DNA of 64,000 nt from Hyphomicrobiales bacterium (GTDB lineage: Bacteria > Pseudomonadota > Alphaproteobacteria > Rhizobiales > Rhizobiaceae). Below, piece by piece: positions 17,317 through 30,771 of this stretch. The notes under the pieces are model-generated. The model searched no databases. It was not told the DNA's origin and saw only the letters and a program-made list of their open reading frames with translations. The DNA is taken from positions 1 to 64,000 of the forward strand of contig UEIF01000049.1 of the NCBI GenBank assembly GCA_900468805.1, read 5' to 3'. The position numbers were made by a program, and so were the translations under genes. Position 1 is the first letter of the stretch. Every line of letters begins with the position of its first letter.

Positions 17317-18450
17317 TCAGGCCGTTGCCGGCGCAAGCAGGTTCATGTCGATATCGGTCAGTTCGACCCGACGTTCGAAGGCGATCCCCTTATCGTCAAA
17401 GAGATGGCAATCGACGGCGTTGATGCCGACGGCGACCGGCGCGTCGGCGCGGATGCCGACACTGCCGGGCAGCATCGCGCAGAAATTTTCCGTTTCGCCG
17501 CCGAGCGCGGCGTAGGCCACCGTGTTTGCGCCAAGCCGCTCGATGACGCTCGGTGTGACCGTCAGCGAAATGTTGCCGGAACCGAGCTGGATATGTTCGG
17601 GCCGGATGCCGAGCGTCAGCGCCTTGCCGATCATGCCGTCGCGCGGTGTCACCGGAAGGGTCGCCGTCTGGCCGAGATATTCCACGGTCACGCCTGTTTC
17701 GCTTGCAGACGTGCAGGTGACGGGCAGGAAATTCATTTTCGGATTGCCGATGAAGCCGGCAACGAACTGGTTGGCCGGCTTGTGGTAAAGCTCGAGCGGT
17801 GCACCCGTCTGCGAAATATTGCCGACATCAAGCACGACGATGCGGTCGGCCATCGTCATGGCTTCAACCTGGTCATGGGTCACGTAGATCATCGTCGCTT
17901 TCAACTGCCGGTGCAGTTTGGCGAGTTCGATGCGCATGTCGGCGCGAAGCGCGGCATCGAGATTGGACAACGGTTCGTCAAACAGGAAAATCTTCGGCTC
18001 GCGAACGATGGCCCGGCCGATCGCCACGCGCTGGCGCTGTCCGCCGGACAGCATGCCGGGCTTCTGCTGCAGTCTGGTGTCGAGATGCAGGATGCGTGCG
18101 GCGTTCTCGACCTTGGCCCTCAGCCTTTCTTCCTCCATCTTCTCGACGCGCAGCGGGAAGGCGATATTCTCGAAAACGGTCATATGCGGATAGAGCGCAT
18201 AGGACTGGAAGACCATGGCGATGCCGCGTTTGACGGGCGGCAGGTCGTTGACCCTCACACCATCGATGATGATGTCGCCTTTGGTCGTCGCATCGAGACC
18301 TGCGATCATGCGCAGGAGGGTAGACTTGCCGCATCCGGAAGGCCCGACGAAGACGACGAACTCGCCGTTCCGGACGTCGAGCTCGACGCCTTTGAGAACT
18401 TCGTAGTCGCCATAGAATTTTTGAACCTTACTGAGCTGAAGCTGTCCCAA
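17317..18450 (-). CDS. Sugar ABC transporter ATPase, UgpC/MalK type
   Basis: A 377-residue ATPase of a CUT1 carbohydrate importer. Walker [10 protein letters not shown] (about 37-45), signature [14 protein letters not shown], Walker [12 protein letters not shown], the switch His in [10 protein letters not shown], and a C-terminal TOBE/regulatory region (about 240-377). It is the last gene of the Gfo-permease-permease-binding-protein-ATPase operon, separated from the binding-protein gene by a hairpin. It would power uptake of the island's substrate. UgpC-type ATPases can serve more than one CUT1 system. Confidence 0.92.
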   Translation of the reverse strand: MGQLQLSKVQKFYGDYEVLKGVELDVRNGEFVVFVGPSGCGKSTLLRMIAGLDATTKGDIIIDGVRVNDLPPVKRGIAMVFQSYALYPHMTVFENIAFPLRVEKMEEERLRAKVENAARILHLDTRLQQKPGMLSGGQRQRVAIGRAIVREPKIFLFDEPLSNLDAALRADMRIELAKLHRQLKATMIYVTHDQVEAMTMADRIVVLDVGNISQTGAPLELYHKPANQFVAGFIGNPKMNFLPVTCTSASETGVTVEYLGQTATLPVTPRDGMIGKALTLGIRPEHIQLGSGNISLTVTPSVIERLGANTVAYAALGGETENFCAMLPGSVGIRADAPVAVGINAVDCHLFDDKGIAFERRVELTDIDMNLLAPATA

Positions 18451-18495
18451 AAATCTGTCTCCGGTCCCGGCCTGAACGAATATGAGGTGGTCGGT

Positions 18496-18526
18496 GAGGA
18501 TCGCAGATCTTTGACCTGCGATCCTC
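18496..18526 (-). terminator. 11-bp perfect stem-loop between binding-protein and ATPase genes
   Basis: GAGGATCGCAG and CTGCGATCCTC pair across a 9-base loop immediately after the binding-protein stop. No T-run follows, so it is better seen as a 3'-end stabiliser that keeps the upstream binding-protein message abundant relative to the ATPase. Confidence 0.6.
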
Positions 18527-18535
18527 GACGTCGGT

Positions 18536-19765
18536 TTACTTGAAGGCTTCGATCTCGCCGGTAGCCTTCTTCAGAGCGGCCTCCGGTTCGGCTTTGCCGG
18601 TAACGACGGACTGGACCATCTCGATCATCGAGTTCTGGAAGCCCTTGTAGTCGGTGAAGAGCGGCTCGGGACCACCGAAGGCGATGCCGTCGATGAACGG
18701 CTTCCACGACGGGTCGGCTTTGACGAATTCGTCGACCTTGGCGGACGGACGCAGCGGGGTCAGGCCAGCACCGCCCTGGAGCTCGTATTCACCCTGAGGA
18801 CCCGGCGAGGTGATGTACTTGGCGAATTCTGCCGCCTTTTCTTCGACGCCCGTGCCCTTGAATACTGCCAGGCTGTCGGTGATCAGCAGCGTGCCTTCAC
18901 CCTTGGCCGAAGGGCCGAGCGGCAGCGGCGCGACGCCCCAGTTGATCTTGGTGTCCTTGAGGCGGGCAGCAGCGCCCGAACCTGCCTGTATCATGCCGAC
19001 CTTGCCGTCGAGGAAGATGGCGCGGATTTCATTCTGTTCGTAGGCGGTTGCGCCTTCGACGGAGTAGGGCATGATGTCCTTGTAGGCCTGCAGGGCAGCC
19101 AGCACTTCCGGGCTGTCCATAACGATCTTGTCGCCATCGATGACCTTGCCGTTATTGGTGTAAACCCAATGCATGAACTGGTGCATGGTGTTGTCGAAAG
19201 TCTTGGCCGGAAGGCCGTAGCCTGCGATACCGGTCTTTTCCTTGATGGCCTTGGCATCGGCGATTTCTTCAGCCCAGGTCTTCGGCGGCGTTTCAGGGTC
19301 GAGCCCGGCCTGCTTGAAGAGATCCTTGTTCCAGTAGAGGGCCTTGGTCGAGAATGCGACCGGCACGCCCCACTGCGTATCGTTAAAGGTGACGGTATCG
19401 ACGATGTTGGGATAATAGCTCTTCTTCTCTTCGTCGGTCATCGGCACCGGAACGATCAATTCGTTCTGGGCGAATTCCTTGAGCGTACGCGAGCCCACAT
19501 AGGCCATGCCGACCGGCGTGCCTGCTGCAGCAAGCGTCGTCGCCTTGTCCTGGCACTGTTCCCAGCCGACAACTTCCGGTGTCACCTTCCAGCCGGGATT
19601 CTTGCCTTCCCATTCCTTGATGTACTTCTCATGGATGGGGTCGATCTTGTCGCCGCAATAGATCCAGCTGATTTCCTGGTCAGCGGCATGAGCAGTCATG
19701 GTACCGAGCGCGGTGGAACCGAGCAGGGCGAGGGCCATGAGCCCGGTCTTGAATTGGATTGTCAC
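18536..19765 (-). CDS. Periplasmic sugar-binding protein (CUT1)
   Basis: A 409-residue extracellular solute-binding protein, family 1. A signal peptide covers about 1-27, ending in TMTAHAA. The mature protein starts [14 protein letters not shown] and has the two-lobe pattern of maltose-type binding proteins ([14 protein letters not shown], then [12 protein letters not shown]). It captures the substrate for the two adjacent permeases. A start codon choice a few bases upstream is unlikely. The sugar cannot be read from sequence; the island suggests an aminosugar or sugar acid. It follows permease 2 by 39 bases. Confidence 0.9.
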   Translation of the reverse strand: MTIQFKTGLMALALLGSTALGTMTAHAADQEISWIYCGDKIDPIHEKYIKEWEGKNPGWKVTPEVVGWEQCQDKATTLAAAGTPVGMAYVGSRTLKEFAQNELIVPVPMTDEEKKSYYPNIVDTVTFNDTQWGVPVAFSTKALYWNKDLFKQAGLDPETPPKTWAEEIADAKAIKEKTGIAGYGLPAKTFDNTMHQFMHWVYTNNGKVIDGDKIVMDSPEVLAALQAYKDIMPYSVEGATAYEQNEIRAIFLDGKVGMIQAGSGAAARLKDTKINWGVAPLPLGPSAKGEGTLLITDSLAVFKGTGVEEKAAEFAKYITSPGPQGEYELQGGAGLTPLRPSAKVDEFVKADPSWKPFIDGIAFGGPEPLFTDYKGFQNSMIEMVQSVVTGKAEPEAALKKATGEIEAFK

Positions 19766-19804
19766 TTTTTAGCTCCCGTTTTCTCTGGTGGTTCTAGTTT
19801 TGTC

Positions 19805-20665
19805 TTACTGTTTCACCGCGCCAGCGGTCAGGCCGCTGACGAGATACCGTTGAAGGAAGAAAATCACGATCATCGCTGGCGCGATGCCAACGAAACTTGC
19901 CGCCATCAGCTCATTCCAAACGACTTCCTGACGACCGAAATAGGCGAAGAGCCCGACTGGCAGCGGCGCGAATTCGGTCTTGGAATTGAAGGTCAGGGCG
20001 TAGATGAACTGCTGGGCGTAGGATCCGATGAAGGTGGTGATCGCCACCACTGTAATGCCGGGCATGGCGATCGGCAGGATGACGCGCCGCAGCGTGTAGA
20101 AATGGCTGGCGCCGTCGACGAAGGCCGCTTCATCCAATTCCCTCGGAATACGCATCATATAGGTGCGCAGTAGCCAGATCGCCGAGGGGATCAGGAAGGC
20201 GATGCCCGGGACCATGATGGCGAAATAGGTATTCAACAGCCCGAACGAGCGCATCAGCCGGAAGAGCGGAATGAGCAATACGGCGCCCGAAAACATGTTG
20301 ACAGCCAGGAACGCCCCAAGCAGCAGCCCGGCGCCTTTGAACTCGAAGCGCGCGAAGGCGTAGGAGGCCGGAACGACGAGGATCAGCACAGCGGTAGTGA
20401 CGACGGTCGAGATGAAGAAGGAATTGAAAATATAGCGCCCAAAGCCCGGTACGCTGACCCACATCGTCCGGTAGGCCTCAAACGAGCCGTTTTCGGGAAT
20501 GAACCGGTAGGGGGAGGAAAACAGCTGGCTGAGAGGCTTCAGTGAGACGAGAAACCCCTCGACGAAGGGGGCGAGAACGAAAGTGAGGAACACCAGGATA
20601 CCGGCATAGATGCCGATGACTTCATACCATTTGTACCGATTGATCAGCAGATGGGGTGTCTTCAT
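19805..20665 (-). CDS. Sugar ABC permease (MalG type)
   Basis: A 286-residue, six-helix inner-membrane permease. I start at MKTPHLLINRYKWYEV, whose ATG overlaps the stop of permease 1 by four bases; the longer open frame is overlap. The coupling-helix EAA loop reads ELDEAAFVDGASHFYTLRRVILPIAMPG, the canonical MalG-like form. The C-terminus RYLVSGLTAGAVKQ is typical of CUT1 second permeases. It pairs with the upstream MalF-type permease. Confidence 0.93.
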   Translation of the reverse strand: MKTPHLLINRYKWYEVIGIYAGILVFLTFVLAPFVEGFLVSLKPLSQLFSSPYRFIPENGSFEAYRTMWVSVPGFGRYIFNSFFISTVVTTAVLILVVPASYAFARFEFKGAGLLLGAFLAVNMFSGAVLLIPLFRLMRSFGLLNTYFAIMVPGIAFLIPSAIWLLRTYMMRIPRELDEAAFVDGASHFYTLRRVILPIAMPGITVVAITTFIGSYAQQFIYALTFNSKTEFAPLPVGLFAYFGRQEVVWNELMAASFVGIAPAMIVIFFLQRYLVSGLTAGAVKQ

Positions 20666-21546
20666 CGCTTGTCTCCGGAAGAAAGGCGGCTGGTAATGCG
20701 GAAATAGCAGACGCAGAAGATCGACAGGAAGATGCAGATCAGTACCGCGCGCGCTGCGCCTTCGCCATATTTGTTCGAACCGATCGCGGTGCGATAGGTA
20801 TCGATGATCATCGTCGTGGTCTCGCCGCTCGGGCCGCCCCGCGTCAGGATCCAGATAATGTCGAAGGAGTTGAAGGTGGAGATCAGCGACAGCATCGACA
20901 TGGTGATCATCGAGGGCACGATCAGTGGCAGAGTGATGCGGCGGAAACGATAGAAACGTCCGGCGCCATCCGTCCAGGCTGCCTCGTAGAGATCCTGCGG
21001 GATCGCCTGCATGGCGGCCAGCATATAGAGCGTAACCATCGGAACGCCGATCCATACATCGGTGATGATCGTTGCCCAGAAGGCAGTCGATCCTTCAGCA
21101 AGGAAGGCGACAGGGCCGGAGGCGAGGCCGAAGCGCTGAAGCATGCCGGAAATCATCCCGAACTGGCCGTTATACATCCAGCCCCACATGAAGATGCCGA
21201 TTGCCATCGGAACGATCCATGGCGGCATGGTCAGCACGCGAAAGAGCGCGCGGCCGGGCACTGCGGAGTTCAGCATCGTGGCGCCGAAGATGCCGATGAT
21301 CATCTTGATCGAGACCGAGAAAAACGTCCAGATGAAGGTCCGGATAATGACCTCGGCGAAGGTCGAATTGAAGATCTTGCCGTAGTTGACCCAGCCCACC
21401 CAGTTGGTGGTCTTCTTCAGCGACGCGTCAGTGAACGACAGGATGAAGGTGTCGAGTAGCGGATAGGCGACGATCACCGTGACGTAGAGGACAGCCGGAA
21501 AAAGAAGGAGCCAGGCGAAGATGACCGTGCTGCGTTGAACACCCAT
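20662..21546 (-). CDS. Sugar ABC permease (MalF type)
   Basis: A 294-residue inner-membrane permease with about six helices. The EAA loop reads DLYEAAWTDGAGRFYRFRRITLPLIVPS. The N-terminal hydrophobic segment AWLLLFPAVLYVTVIVAYPLLDT is typical of MalF-like subunits. It overlaps permease 2 by ATGA and starts 12 bases after the oxidoreductase gene, so the operon is continuous. Confidence 0.93.
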   Translation of the reverse strand: MGVQRSTVIFAWLLLFPAVLYVTVIVAYPLLDTFILSFTDASLKKTTNWVGWVNYGKIFNSTFAEVIIRTFIWTFFSVSIKMIIGIFGATMLNSAVPGRALFRVLTMPPWIVPMAIGIFMWGWMYNGQFGMISGMLQRFGLASGPVAFLAEGSTAFWATIITDVWIGVPMVTLYMLAAMQAIPQDLYEAAWTDGAGRFYRFRRITLPLIVPSMITMSMLSLISTFNSFDIIWILTRGGPSGETTTMIIDTYRTAIGSNKYGEGAARAVLICIFLSIFCVCYFRITSRLSSGDKR

Positions 21547-21558
21547 CTTCTTGCCTCC

Positions 21559-22716
21559 TCAAGCCGCCCTTGCGTGGAGCGCCTCGTCGAAGCGGTCCCA
21601 TATGGGGCGCAGATCGACGACCGTCTTTTTCATCCTTGCCTCGTCCATGGCGAGGGCGAGAATGCCGGCCTCCAATGCGTTCAGGGTCGAGACCGGGAGT
21701 TCCGAGCCGGTGCGCACGCTTTGCAGAATATCGGCTGCCATCTGCTCGTCGGCGCCGTAATGCTGCGACAGCTCGGTCGCAGCATATTTGTTTTCGACGA
21801 TCTTGTTGCCGGTCAGCTGCTCGTGGACGTCGAGATAACCGCGGACGAAATCGCCCTCTGCCATGCCGCGCGAGCCCATGATGGCGAAGCGGCGGAACTG
21901 GTCGGGAACATTCAGATTGGTGTGGAAATTCATGCCGACGCCATTGGCATATTCGACGATCGCCACCTGGTAGTCGATGATGTCGGCGTCGCTGTCGAAC
22001 ACCTTGTCCGAGCCCATCCAGCCGCTCGGCTTGCGATGGAAGAGTTCCAGATCGTTGATGCCTTCGCGCGCCGGGTCGTTTGCGGGAATGAAGCTCTTGC
22101 GGCCGCCGAAGCTCGCTACCCGTTCCGGGCGGGCGCCGATCACGCCATTATAAAGGTCGAGGTCGTGGCAGCACTTTTCCAGCATGAAACTGCCGGAGTA
22201 ACGCTCGTAGCGACGCCAGTCGCGCATGAAGAAGGCGCCGTGATAGGGTTCGATATGTTCGGAGGCTTCGATGGACACGATATGGCCAAGCTTGCCTTCG
22301 GCCTGGACGGCGCGCAGATCCTTGTAAAGGGGAGAGTAGCGCAGCACGAGGCCGACCATCAGCCGCTCATGGCCGAATTTTGCCATCAGATGGGCAAGTT
22401 CGATGCTCTCGGCAATCGTCGTCACGATCGGCTTTTCGCAGAAGACCTTGAGGCCAGCCTCCAGACCGAGACGGATATGATCGAGATGCAAATGGTTGGG
22501 AGAGCCGATCATCAGGAGATCAAGCTTTTCGGAGCCGAGAAGCTCCTGCGGCGAACCATAGGCCCTGCCGACAGAGACGCCCTTTTCCGTCAGCTCGGGA
22601 AGCCCCGCGGGATCCGGATCGACATAACCGACGATCTCGAAGCTGCTGTCGATAGCCTTGAAGACATAGCCAAGATAGCCAAGCCGGAATCCCAGCCCTA
22701 TGATTCCCACTTTCAT
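21559..22716 (-). CDS. Gfo/Idh/MocA-family oxidoreductase
   Basis: A 385-residue NAD(P)-dependent dehydrogenase acting on a sugar or inositol-like polyol. The start MKVGIIGLGFRLG is chosen over a longer frame because it begins the Rossmann fold. Motifs: GIIGLGFRLG cofactor loop, the family EKP motif in VFCEKPIVTT, and a C-terminal substrate domain with ASEHIEPYHGAFFMRDWRRY and CCHDLDLYNGVIG. It is the first gene of the ABC operon and so probably carries out the first or second oxidation of the imported sugar. Its promoter shares a motif with the RidA-RpiR operon. Confidence 0.9.
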   Translation of the reverse strand: MKVGIIGLGFRLGYLGYVFKAIDSSFEIVGYVDPDPAGLPELTEKGVSVGRAYGSPQELLGSEKLDLLMIGSPNHLHLDHIRLGLEAGLKVFCEKPIVTTIAESIELAHLMAKFGHERLMVGLVLRYSPLYKDLRAVQAEGKLGHIVSIEASEHIEPYHGAFFMRDWRRYERYSGSFMLEKCCHDLDLYNGVIGARPERVASFGGRKSFIPANDPAREGINDLELFHRKPSGWMGSDKVFDSDADIIDYQVAIVEYANGVGMNFHTNLNVPDQFRRFAIMGSRGMAEGDFVRGYLDVHEQLTGNKIVENKYAATELSQHYGADEQMAADILQSVRTGSELPVSTLNALEAGILALAMDEARMKKTVVDLRPIWDRFDEALHARAA

Positions 22717-22737
22717 GCTAGTGATGTTCCCAGTTTC

Positions 22738-22766
22738 GTAATTTATTTTCTTCAAGTTGGGACAAA
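22738..22766 (-). promoter_or_regulatory. Shared upstream motif of the Gfo/ABC operon (candidate RpiR operator)
   Basis: On the minus strand: TTGTC, eight bases, AAGAAAATAAATT, ending 22 bases before the oxidoreductase start. It matches the element at 14109-14136 with identical spacing. The rest of 22767-23047 holds no gene that I can support. Confidence 0.5.
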
Positions 22767-23047
22767 AATCAGAGCCCGTCAACCGAAAACGGGGCTGAAT
22801 GCGAGTTGATGAAATTGATTTTCATCGGCCGCGATATTTGCCCGGCTCGAACCCATCGTGCCGCCGCCTTTCGTACCGCCACTCGACAACCCGCCCGGGC
22901 CTGATCTCGTACCCGGGTCAGGCCTCCCGAACCCGACCGGACGATGCTGCCAGGTCTCACAGCCGGACGTCGGCTCGCTGTCCGCGGCTGACCTTGGCGC
23001 CTCGCAAGAGCGAAACCCGCCGTGAGGGCTAGACTAGGCGAAGCATT

Positions 23048-23659
23048 TCACTGCGAACGAGGGCCTGCTTCGTCGTCGGGACTCTTCAATGCGTATTCAA
23101 CGGTGTAAACGCGAACGCGGGGGCGGCTTTTATCAGTCTTCTCCCCGAATTTGAGTTTCTCGGTGATCACCGGAACCACCTCCTCGCCTCGTCCTTTGTC
23201 AATGAGCGAGGCTGCAACATCGCCATCGATGATAGCGGGTGGGGCTTGCAGTTCGTCAAGAAAGTCTTGGGAATCGCTCCAGCCTTCGGAACGCCAGGTT
23301 TCGATGCGTTGATCCAGATCGACAGCTCCCGCGTCATTGAGGATGTTGAACGCCAGGTCGTGACGGTCAGGCGACAGGCCGGATATCGCGAGCAGATGGC
23401 CGCCTCGCCGAATGCCCTCCCTGTATGCCGCATGGTCAGCTTGCGGGAACAGGAAATTTTCGAGTTTGTCCCAAAGGCTGTTTTGATCGTCCGGCTTTTT
23501 TGTCGGGGCCTGCATATCTTTGATCAGGTTGATGCTCCCTCGTGGAATGCCAGCCGCCTTCAGCCGTTCGGCGGCCTCTTCAGCCGCGCCTCGATCATCA
23601 AAGAGCGATGTCAAAGATAGGAAATGGCTTGCACCTTTGTCAGCGTCGCCTTGTGTCAT
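23048..23659 (-). CDS. General-stress-type protein with YflT/17M-like N-terminal domain
   Basis: A 203-residue protein. The start MTQGDADKG has GGAG about nine bases upstream; earlier in-frame ATGs lie in repeat-containing leader DNA. Residues about 12-100 (SLTSLFDDRGAAEEAAERLKAAGIPRGSINLI) resemble the heat-induced stress YflT / GSP17M domain, including the glycine-rich GIRRGGHLLAISG segment. The C-terminal half is polar and ends RPRVRVYTVEYALKSP, similar to the DUF2382/YsnF end in related proteins. Presumed role in envelope or oxidative stress; not established. Confidence 0.65.
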   Translation of the reverse strand: MTQGDADKGASHFLSLTSLFDDRGAAEEAAERLKAAGIPRGSINLIKDMQAPTKKPDDQNSLWDKLENFLFPQADHAAYREGIRRGGHLLAISGLSPDRHDLAFNILNDAGAVDLDQRIETWRSEGWSDSQDFLDELQAPPAIIDGDVAASLIDKGRGEEVVPVITEKLKFGEKTDKSRPRVRVYTVEYALKSPDDEAGPRSQ

Positions 23660-23732
23660 CGTTTTCCACTCCATTGTCTCTTGCGTTAGCAGGAATTCCT
23701 GGCAGGGCCGACGGTTCCCGATCATGGCTTCT

Positions 23733-23788
23733 TCGATCGGCCGCGGCCGAGAGGTCTTGTTCGATCGGCCGCGGCCGAGAGGTCTTGG
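23733..23788. repeat. Perfect 28-bp tandem duplication
   Basis: Two adjacent identical 28-base units (23733-23760 and 23761-23788), each containing the palindrome CGGCCGCGGCCG and ending AGAGGTCTTG. They lie in the intergenic region between the divergent stress-protein and ROK genes, so they could be paired protein-binding sites or a slippage duplication. Confidence 0.85.
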
Positions 23789-23878
23789 CAAGAATCGGCT
23801 CGTTGTTCAGGGAACCTCTATCAATGACCCCGCGTTACCCTGTCCCATCCTTGGGTTTCCCAGGTGTCGAGGTTATCG

Positions 23879-24958
23879 ATGGAAAAAGCCAAATCGGAAA
23901 AGCAGGCTCGGGCGGTTCCCCTGGCCCATGGTGCTGCAGAACTCCCCGCTGTCATCATTGATGAATACAGCAGCAAATTGCGTGGCAAGAACGGCTTTCT
24001 CGGTGACGACGCCAATAAAACGACCTTCTCCCTGAAGGTCGACGAGCTCCGGAAACTTCTGCCGGCACACGGGAAGGATCCGCTCAATAAGACGCCGGCG
24101 AAAGATATCTCCAGAAAGAAAATAAACGCGCTGCTGCGCGGTGATGATGTCGAGGCCGCCGCCGTCATCATGGGCGCAATCGAAGGCTTCGCCCAGGATT
24201 TTGCAGGTGTGATCGAGAAATTTCTCAAAACCCGCATCTGGTCGAAAACCGAGAAAATTGTCATCGGCGGCGGGTTCAGGCAGGGGCGTGCCGGCGAGCT
24301 GGCGATCGCCAGGACACAGCTCCTGCTCACAGCAGCTGATCTGGATGTCAAGCTGCTACCGATCGCCCATCATCCCGACGAAGCCGGATTGATAGGCGCA
24401 GTCCATCTCATGCCGGACTGGATGCTCAATGGCCATGAAGCAATCTTGGCCGTCGATATCGGCGGCACCAACGTGCGAGCGGGCATCGTCGAGTTCGGCA
24501 AGGGGAAAAGCCTGAACCTTGACGAGACACATGTCGTGGAGTCGATTCTCTGGCGCCACGCAGACGATGAGCCAAGCCGTACCGCAACCATCTCCAGGCT
24601 TGCCTCCATGCTCGACGAACTCATAGGAAAGGCGAAGTCGGCGCGTCTAGGGCTAGCGCCGCTGATCGGTATCGGCTGTCCCGGAGTTGTCGAAGCCGAC
24701 GGATCAATCGTTCGGGGAGGCCAGAATTTGCCGGGCGGAAATTGGGAAAGCGATCATTTCAACCTTCCCTTTGAGCTCAAAAAGGCAATACCGCACATCG
24801 GCGGCCATGACACTTTCATAATGATGCATAATGACGCCGTCTTGCAGGGACTTTCTCAGCTGCCCCAAGTGAAAGACGTTTCGCGATGGGCGGTGCTCAC
24901 GATTGGCACCGGCCTCGGAAACGCCCACTTCACGAACCGGGTCGTTAAAGAGAAATAG
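23879..24958 (+). CDS. ROK-family sugar kinase with apparently circularly permuted motif order
   Basis: A 359-residue protein carrying all the main ROK kinase motifs but in an unusual order. The start MEKAKSEK follows GAGG. Residues 18-22 (GAAEL) resemble the sugar-contacting loop. IVIGGG (127-132) and DEAGLIGA (167-174) are normally near the C-terminus of ROK proteins. Only then come the phosphate-binding VDIGGTNVRAG (192 on), GIGCPG (264-269), HND with the candidate catalytic Asp319, and TIGTGLGN (341-348) right at the C-terminus. The zinc motif CGxxGCxE is absent. If folded normally, the new termini fall between the TGTG loop and the sugar loop. Likely cytoplasmic glucokinase/ROK activity; whether active is unknown. 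Confidence 0.8.
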   Translation: MEKAKSEKQARAVPLAHGAAELPAVIIDEYSSKLRGKNGFLGDDANKTTFSLKVDELRKLLPAHGKDPLNKTPAKDISRKKINALLRGDDVEAAAVIMGAIEGFAQDFAGVIEKFLKTRIWSKTEKIVIGGGFRQGRAGELAIARTQLLLTAADLDVKLLPIAHHPDEAGLIGAVHLMPDWMLNGHEAILAVDIGGTNVRAGIVEFGKGKSLNLDETHVVESILWRHADDEPSRTATISRLASMLDELIGKAKSARLGLAPLIGIGCPGVVEADGSIVRGGQNLPGGNWESDHFNLPFELKKAIPHIGGHDTFIMMHNDAVLQGLSQLPQVKDVSRWAVLTIGTGLGNAHFTNRVVKEK

Positions 24959-25254
24959 TGTGAACGGCGCGTGCTCGCGGAGCCTTCAGCGCGTCGAAGC
25001 TGATGTCCCCGGTAGTCATATTGTCTCCGGCATTGTCGACCCTGGAAATGACGTGCCAAAGGTTCATCAAGGGCACCATCCCCAAAGACGCTTGAGTGAG
25101 GTTACGGCAAAGGTCCTATTGTCATACCAAGCACCAATATTGGTGGGCGCTTGCGGTTTCCGCCTAGAGCTGTAAGCGTTATCGTGCGGCGAACCAGAGC
25201 CTCCAACAGTTTCTATTCACGTCGTCATATCCTGCGAAAATCATGGAAATTCGG

Positions 25255-26139
25255 ATGAACCCAAAGCGTCGGAATTTGTTCGCGCTGCTTGGAAGCGCGC
25301 TTTTTGCGTGGCCGGCGTTGTCTGCTGGCTTCGGCAAAAACCCAGCCACCGCACCCACCCGGTCTACGGTGATGCCTCGTCATGTGATCTGCTTTCTCGG
25401 TGACAAGAATGGCCTTGCGTCGCTGAGAAAAACCGCTGAAACGGCCATCAGCCAATTCGCTGAGGGTTTTTCGATCGATGAAAGCTATTCCGTGGACAAC
25501 GCGGACGATCGCATGAAACAATCCTTCGCCGTCTGCTGGGATCGCGTGGCAGAGAACGCTTTTAACGAGGCGGATGAAAGAGCCGTCTCAGAGCATGGGT
25601 CAGTCTTGTATGTTCTGGGGCCGCATGTGGTGGCGGAAAAGACCGTTGCGATATCTGCTATTGCATTGCGCTTCGTGCAATTCATGCTGGATAGTGGTGC
25701 GCTTGCCGCCAAGGGTGAGAGTGCCGGGGTTGCACACGGGATAGATCGATGGAAGGAACTCGCCGATCAAGCTCACGAAGCAACGATATCGAACGATACG
25801 CTGGCGCTTGCATCGACCTGTCGCCTCGCTTTCGCCCGCCGTCCCATTGGTGATCCGACTGCCGGTGAAAGCATGGAAACCGTTGGTTTTCACCTGGTCG
25901 GCTTGCCCGATGTGATAATAGACGATGTGAAACTCCCTAACCCCAAAATATATACAAACGGCGATCAGATCGAAATTGCCGACTTCATCGATGCCATTGC
26001 CACCAAGATGACTGAAAATGGCGTCCTGGAAACCATTGCACGCGACAAATACAGCTTGTCTGACGATGGGAGGTATGACGAGGATAGTTTTAAGTTCAAT
26101 CCTTTCGGGATTGTAACGATTAAAACTGTCCCATTGTAG
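25255..26139 (+). CDS. Unrecognised exported protein
   Basis: A 294-residue protein. I prefer the ATG at 25255, after GGAA, over the one 12 bases earlier. The N-terminus MNPKRRNLFALLGSALFAW resembles a signal peptide or lipid-free anchor. The body is soluble, with segments such as ETVGFHLVGLPDVII and GDQIEIADFIDAIATKMTENG. These give a faint resemblance to DUF4261 proteins, which I cannot confirm. No neighbours in operon: the ROK gene ends about 300 bases upstream, and the flavodoxin gene converges. Function unknown. Confidence 0.55.
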   Translation: MNPKRRNLFALLGSALFAWPALSAGFGKNPATAPTRSTVMPRHVICFLGDKNGLASLRKTAETAISQFAEGFSIDESYSVDNADDRMKQSFAVCWDRVAENAFNEADERAVSEHGSVLYVLGPHVVAEKTVAISAIALRFVQFMLDSGALAAKGESAGVAHGIDRWKELADQAHEATISNDTLALASTCRLAFARRPIGDPTAGESMETVGFHLVGLPDVIIDDVKLPNPKIYTNGDQIEIADFIDAIATKMTENGVLETIARDKYSLSDDGRYDEDSFKFNPFGIVTIKTVPL

Positions 26140-26205
26140 AGCATGTCGTAGCGGCCATTTGCGGACGAGTGATTGATCCGTGATATGACGCAGGCGAGTA
26201 CCCAA

Positions 26206-30650
<4,445 letters not shown>

Positions 30651-30771
30651 GCTGGGTTCCGATGATACGGCGGCAGTCGACCGCCTGTTTTCATTGATCC
30701 GGAATCTAGCGCTCGCGCCTGGATTAGATTAGCAGCTATAATCGGCATGAACCTATTAGTGGAGCTTATGA

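Noticed and set aside
17404-22809. Long plus-strand frames across the CUT1 operon
   Set aside because: Antisense to clear ABC transporter and oxidoreductase genes.
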